A stretch of DNA of 64,000 nucleotides from JBJMQS01 sp045802605. Its GTDB lineage: Bacteria; Planctomycetota; Planctomycetia; Gemmatales; Gemmataceae. The position numbers and the translations under genes are program-made. Positions 61,904 through 64,000 of the stretch are shown piece after piece. The DNA is taken from NCBI GenBank assembly GCA_045802605.1, contig JBJMQS010000073.1, positions 124,001 through 188,000 of the forward strand, in the 5' to 3' direction. Below the pieces are notes generated by a model. That model searched no databases. It was given only the letters and a program-made list of their open reading frames with translations, and was not told where the DNA came from. The first letter of the stretch is position 1, and every line of letters starts with the position of its first letter.

Positions 61904-62001
61904 CAACTGCCGTCGCAATACTACACGACCTAAATTTGCCTCGCAAGCAACTGCCACCGCCCGGCGACTCTACATCGACTCTGAATTCGAGGCCGCGTAT
62001 T

Positions 62002-62079
62002 AGGTGGCTTGGGTGCCTGGGGTAGAGGCTTTGCGATACCCCAGTCCTGGGGCTTCGAAGACTCAGCCCCAGCCACCCA
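62002..62079. repeat. Palindromic repeat (GTGGCT..GGGG type)
   Basis: Left arm GGTGGCTTGGGTGCCTGGGG and right arm GGGGC...CAGCCCCAGCCACCC with a loop. Another dispersed-type palindrome; only one copy was noticed. Confidence 0.55.
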
Positions 62080-62547
62080 AACCAGATTCAGACAAACTGC
62101 TCCGCTACCGAATTGCAACATCCATATTCCCATTTTCATTTGCCTTTCGCCCCAAAGTGTCGGATAGTTCCTCTTGGCATTTCCTGTTGGCCGCAGCTGA
62201 GGTCAACAAGAATGCCCGCGGACTGTTCTGGGGGATGCGAGTGGGCGAGCGCCTCACTTTTTGTGAGACGGGTGCTTCCACTTCTGTGGGACCCATGCCC
62301 AATTGCGGTCGTCGCAGACGAACACCACCACCACTACCACCACCGCAAGCGACGACCGGGCGGCCAATTCCACTGCTCGCCCGGAGTGCCGCCCATTAAA
62401 CATGGCAGCGAGCTTCGTCAACTTCTTAATCGAGAGTTCAGAGGAGCGCGCGCTCTTGCTCGAAGCGGAAGATTCACCAACAACAACTCAAACGCCCACT
62501 ACACCTGCTCGTATTTTCCCAGGCAGTGCTGCGCGCACAGGTCCACT

Positions 62548-62625
62548 TGTCATTCCGAGGCTCTGCGAGGAATCTCTCTTATCTGCGGGCCCAAGAGAGA
62601 TCCCTCGCAAAGCCTCGGGATGACA
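62548..62625. repeat. Palindromic repeat (GTCATTCCGAGG type)
   Basis: Left arm GTCATTCCGAGGCTCTGCGA then GGAATCTCTC; right arm GAGAGATCCCTCGCAAAGCC then TCGGGATGACA. This sequence type is widespread as a dispersed palindrome in many environmental genomes. Confidence 0.75.
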
Positions 62626-62710
62626 CGAGGCTCAAATCGAGCGGTTTTGTTCGACAGACGAGTCACAAATGCCCTGTAAGTCGTCCTATATGGAATGGGT
62701 GCCACGCCTG

Positions 62711-62737
62711 TTCAAAATGGCCGAAAAATCGTATAAA
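62711..62737 (+). promoter_or_regulatory. Candidate promoter of secG
   Basis: TTCAAA (62711-62716) and TATAAA (62732-62737), spacer 15 bp. Transcription would start near 62744, just at the hairpin. By eye only. Confidence 0.3.
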
Positions 62738-62744
62738 ACCTGTC

Positions 62745-62770
62745 CGGCCTGAGGGATAAGGCCGTTTTTT
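62745..62770 (+). terminator. Terminator-like hairpin just before secG
   Basis: Stem CGGCCT/AGGCCG (6 bp, 8-nt loop) followed by TTTTTT, ending 14 bp before the secG start codon and just upstream of its Shine-Dalgarno sequence. It could end an upstream transcript or attenuate secG itself. Confidence 0.55.
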
Positions 62771-62783
62771 GTGGGGAAGGACG

Positions 62784-63071
62784 ATGCTCGCGACTAGCTT
62801 TATTGCCAACGCCTTGAATTTGGCGGTGATCATCCTCGGCCTGTTCCTGATCGGCCTGGTCCTCATTCAACGAGGCAAGGGCGGCGGACTGGCGGGGGCG
62901 TTCGGCGGCGTCGGCGGGTCATCTCCCTTCGGCTCCAAAGCTGGGGACACCTTCACCCGCATCACGATTTACGTCGCCGCGGTTTGGATCCTCCTCATCA
63001 TGGTTCAGGTTCGGTACATGAATAGCGAACGCGGCGAGATCGCGTTGCCAGGAACCGTGAGCACGAAATAG
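62784..63071 (+). CDS. secG: Preprotein translocase subunit SecG
   Basis: 95 residues from ATG 62784, with GGAAGG upstream. Two membrane segments: FIANALNLAVIILGLFLIGLVLIQRGKGGGLAGAFGG with the family-typical QRGKGGGLAGAFGG, and ITIYVAAVWILLIMVQVRYM. It is an accessory part of the SecYEG channel. Confidence 0.93.
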   Translation: MLATSFIANALNLAVIILGLFLIGLVLIQRGKGGGLAGAFGGVGGSSPFGSKAGDTFTRITIYVAAVWILLIMVQVRYMNSERGEIALPGTVSTK

Positions 63072-63073
63072 GT

Positions 63074-63191
63074 CGTTAGGTTGTTGGGTGGTGAGGTGGT
63101 GAGGTGGTTGAAGACCAAATTCGCCACCAGAACCTGGCGACGATTAAGGAACCCAACCACCTAACAACCGAACCACCTAACAAAACCACCC
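63074..63191. repeat. Imperfect inverted repeat between secG and yicC
   Basis: Left GTTAGGTTGTTGGGTGG (with GAGGTGG units), right AACCCAACCACCTAAC and ACCACCTAACAAAACCACCC, with an inner CGCCA...TGGCG hairpin. Contains short direct GGTGGTGA-type units. Confidence 0.55.
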
Positions 63192-63229
63192 AGCAGTTTT
63201 TTGCCGCGGCCAACGATCCGGAGACTTCC

Positions 63230-64000
63230 TTGCTGCTGAGCATGACCGGCTACGGTGAGGCCCGGGGCCAAACCGAATCGCTGTCGTTTACCATCGAAGT
63301 GCGGTCAGTCAACAACCGGCATCTCAAGCTCACGCTCCGCGCCCCCGAACCTTACAACATGCTCGAATCGGAATTCGAGCGCGTCATTCGCAAGTTCGTC
63401 CGCCGCGGCACCGTCCTGATCCAGCTCCGCATCGAGCGCATGAGCCGGGCCAGTGACTTCCGCATCAACGACGTGGCACTGCGCAGCTATGTGCAACAGG
63501 TCCATGAAGCCATCGCGGATCTGGATCCGCACATCCGACCGAGCGCCGGCGAGCTATTGGGCCAAGTGCTCGCGCTGCCGGGTGTCACGATCGATTCCGG
63601 CTCCGCGTCCGCTCACGTGGCAGACGAATGGCCCGTCTTGGAGCAGGGCCTTGGAGAAGCGCTGGCCCGGCTGCAACGGATGCGCGAAGAGGAAGGCCTT
63701 CACATGGTCCGCGAACTCAAGGCGCAGCGCGAACAGATCATTGGCTTCCTTGGCGAAGTGCGCAAGCTGGAGCCCGGCGTCGTGCAGGCGTACCGCGATC
63801 GGCTCCGGGAGCGCGTCGCCACCTTGCTCGAAGGAACTAAAGCCGAGCTGTCTGACGACGATTTGATCCGCGAAGTCACCGTGTATGCTGAACGGTCCGA
63901 TATCGCGGAAGAAGTGGTCCGGCTCGATAGTCATCTGCAACAGTTTGCCGAAATTCTCGACGGCAAAGACGAAAGCCCCGGCCGCAAGCTAGAGTTTGTG
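63230..64000 (+). CDS. YicC/YloC family endoribonuclease, 3' partial
   Basis: 257 residues visible; the gene runs off the right edge. A TTG at 63230 with GGAG seven bases upstream gives LLLSMTGYGEARG, the classic start of the family; ATG 63242 is the other option. Visible segments: FTIEVRSVNNRHLKLTLRAPE (YicC_N), GELLGQVLALPGVTIDSG, and the C-terminal region VTVYAERSDIAEEVVRLDSHLQQFAEIL. Family members are RNA-cleaving, membrane-unlinked proteins. It is not seen as a full frame because of the window edge. Confidence 0.88.
   Translation, partial: MLLSMTGYGEARGQTESLSFTIEVRSVNNRHLKLTLRAPEPYNMLESEFERVIRKFVRRGTVLIQLRIERMSRASDFRINDVALRSYVQQVHEAIADLDPHIRPSAGELLGQVLALPGVTIDSGSASAHVADEWPVLEQGLGEALARLQRMREEEGLHMVRELKAQREQIIGFLGEVRKLEPGVVQAYRDRLRERVATLLEGTKAELSDDDLIREVTVYAERSDIAEEVVRLDSHLQQFAEILDGKDESPGRKLEFV

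Larger units (their letters stand above)
61904..62740. other. Repeat-rich region without supported genes
   Basis: It contains two palindromic repeats (62002-62079 and 62548-62625) and low-complexity CACCACCAC sequence near 62320-62345. Short frames have no convincing start or domain. A fragment of the cassette-like element may sit near 61905-61925. Confidence 0.45.

Noticed and set aside
62004..62399. Plus-strand ORF of 131 codons
   Set aside because: It reads through a palindromic repeat and low-complexity CAC tracts; no protein-like features.
1..64000. CRISPR array, tRNA or rRNA genes
   Set aside because: No regularly spaced identical repeats, tRNA cloverleaf motifs or rRNA segments were recognised by eye; a tRNAscan/CRISPR search would settle it.

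Overview
The window is a GC-rich stretch of a bacterial chromosome, most likely from a planctomycete of the Gemmataceae type. Three things suggest this. Three type II pseudopilin-like DUF1559 proteins are present. Two large secreted proteins begin with the planctomycete-style basic N-terminus followed by an L-E-x-R/L-E-N-R-T-V-P segment. The operon style is also typical, with sparse housekeeping genes among many small secreted or lipoprotein genes and dispersed palindromic repeats. Housekeeping genes present are lepA, gyrA, aat, dnaK, pheA, tpiA, secG and a yicC-like gene cut by the right edge.

Layout: 0-2.7 kb holds the 3' part of a CBM9-like protein and two thioredoxin-fold genes. One of these reads through an in-frame TGA at the first cysteine position of its active site and looks like an unannotated selenoprotein. 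2.8-11.3 kb holds lepA, gyrA, aat (carrying a 109-bp palindrome in frame) and a fused FAD oxidase/Fe-S protein. 11.3-24.1 kb holds a delta-60-repeat surface protein, a pair of DUF1559 pseudopilins, a run of small minus-strand genes (DUF1579, VOC, SRPBCC, methyltransferase, PepSY-like, cupin) and a large secreted metallophosphoesterase. 24.5-34.6 kb holds a ferritin-VIT1 membrane protein, a SAM hydrolase-family gene, a periplasmic protein overlapping a sensor histidine kinase, an acidic HTH/TM protein, an ArnT-like glycosyltransferase, a ROK kinase and a TetR regulator. 34.9-45.3 kb holds a TPR protein, a nucleotide-sugar dehydrogenase, a CapK-like adenylate-forming enzyme and a compact six-gene type II secretion/pilus assembly operon. 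45.6-50 kb holds dnaK, pheA and tpiA.

50-63 kb is accessory. It contains a peptidoglycan-binding/M35-like metalloprotease and a PARG-like protein, then many small proteins. From 58.7 to 61.9 kb there is a one-direction series of small unrelated genes, including a RelE/ParE toxin-antitoxin pair and interrupted genes. These genes share a repeated upstream element and look like an integron-type cassette array. The window ends with secG and yicC.

Several palindromic or MITE-like repeat families are scattered through the window. One copy is inserted in another repeat and flanked by a 9-bp target duplication. No rRNA, tRNA, CRISPR array, transposase or phage gene was recognised.
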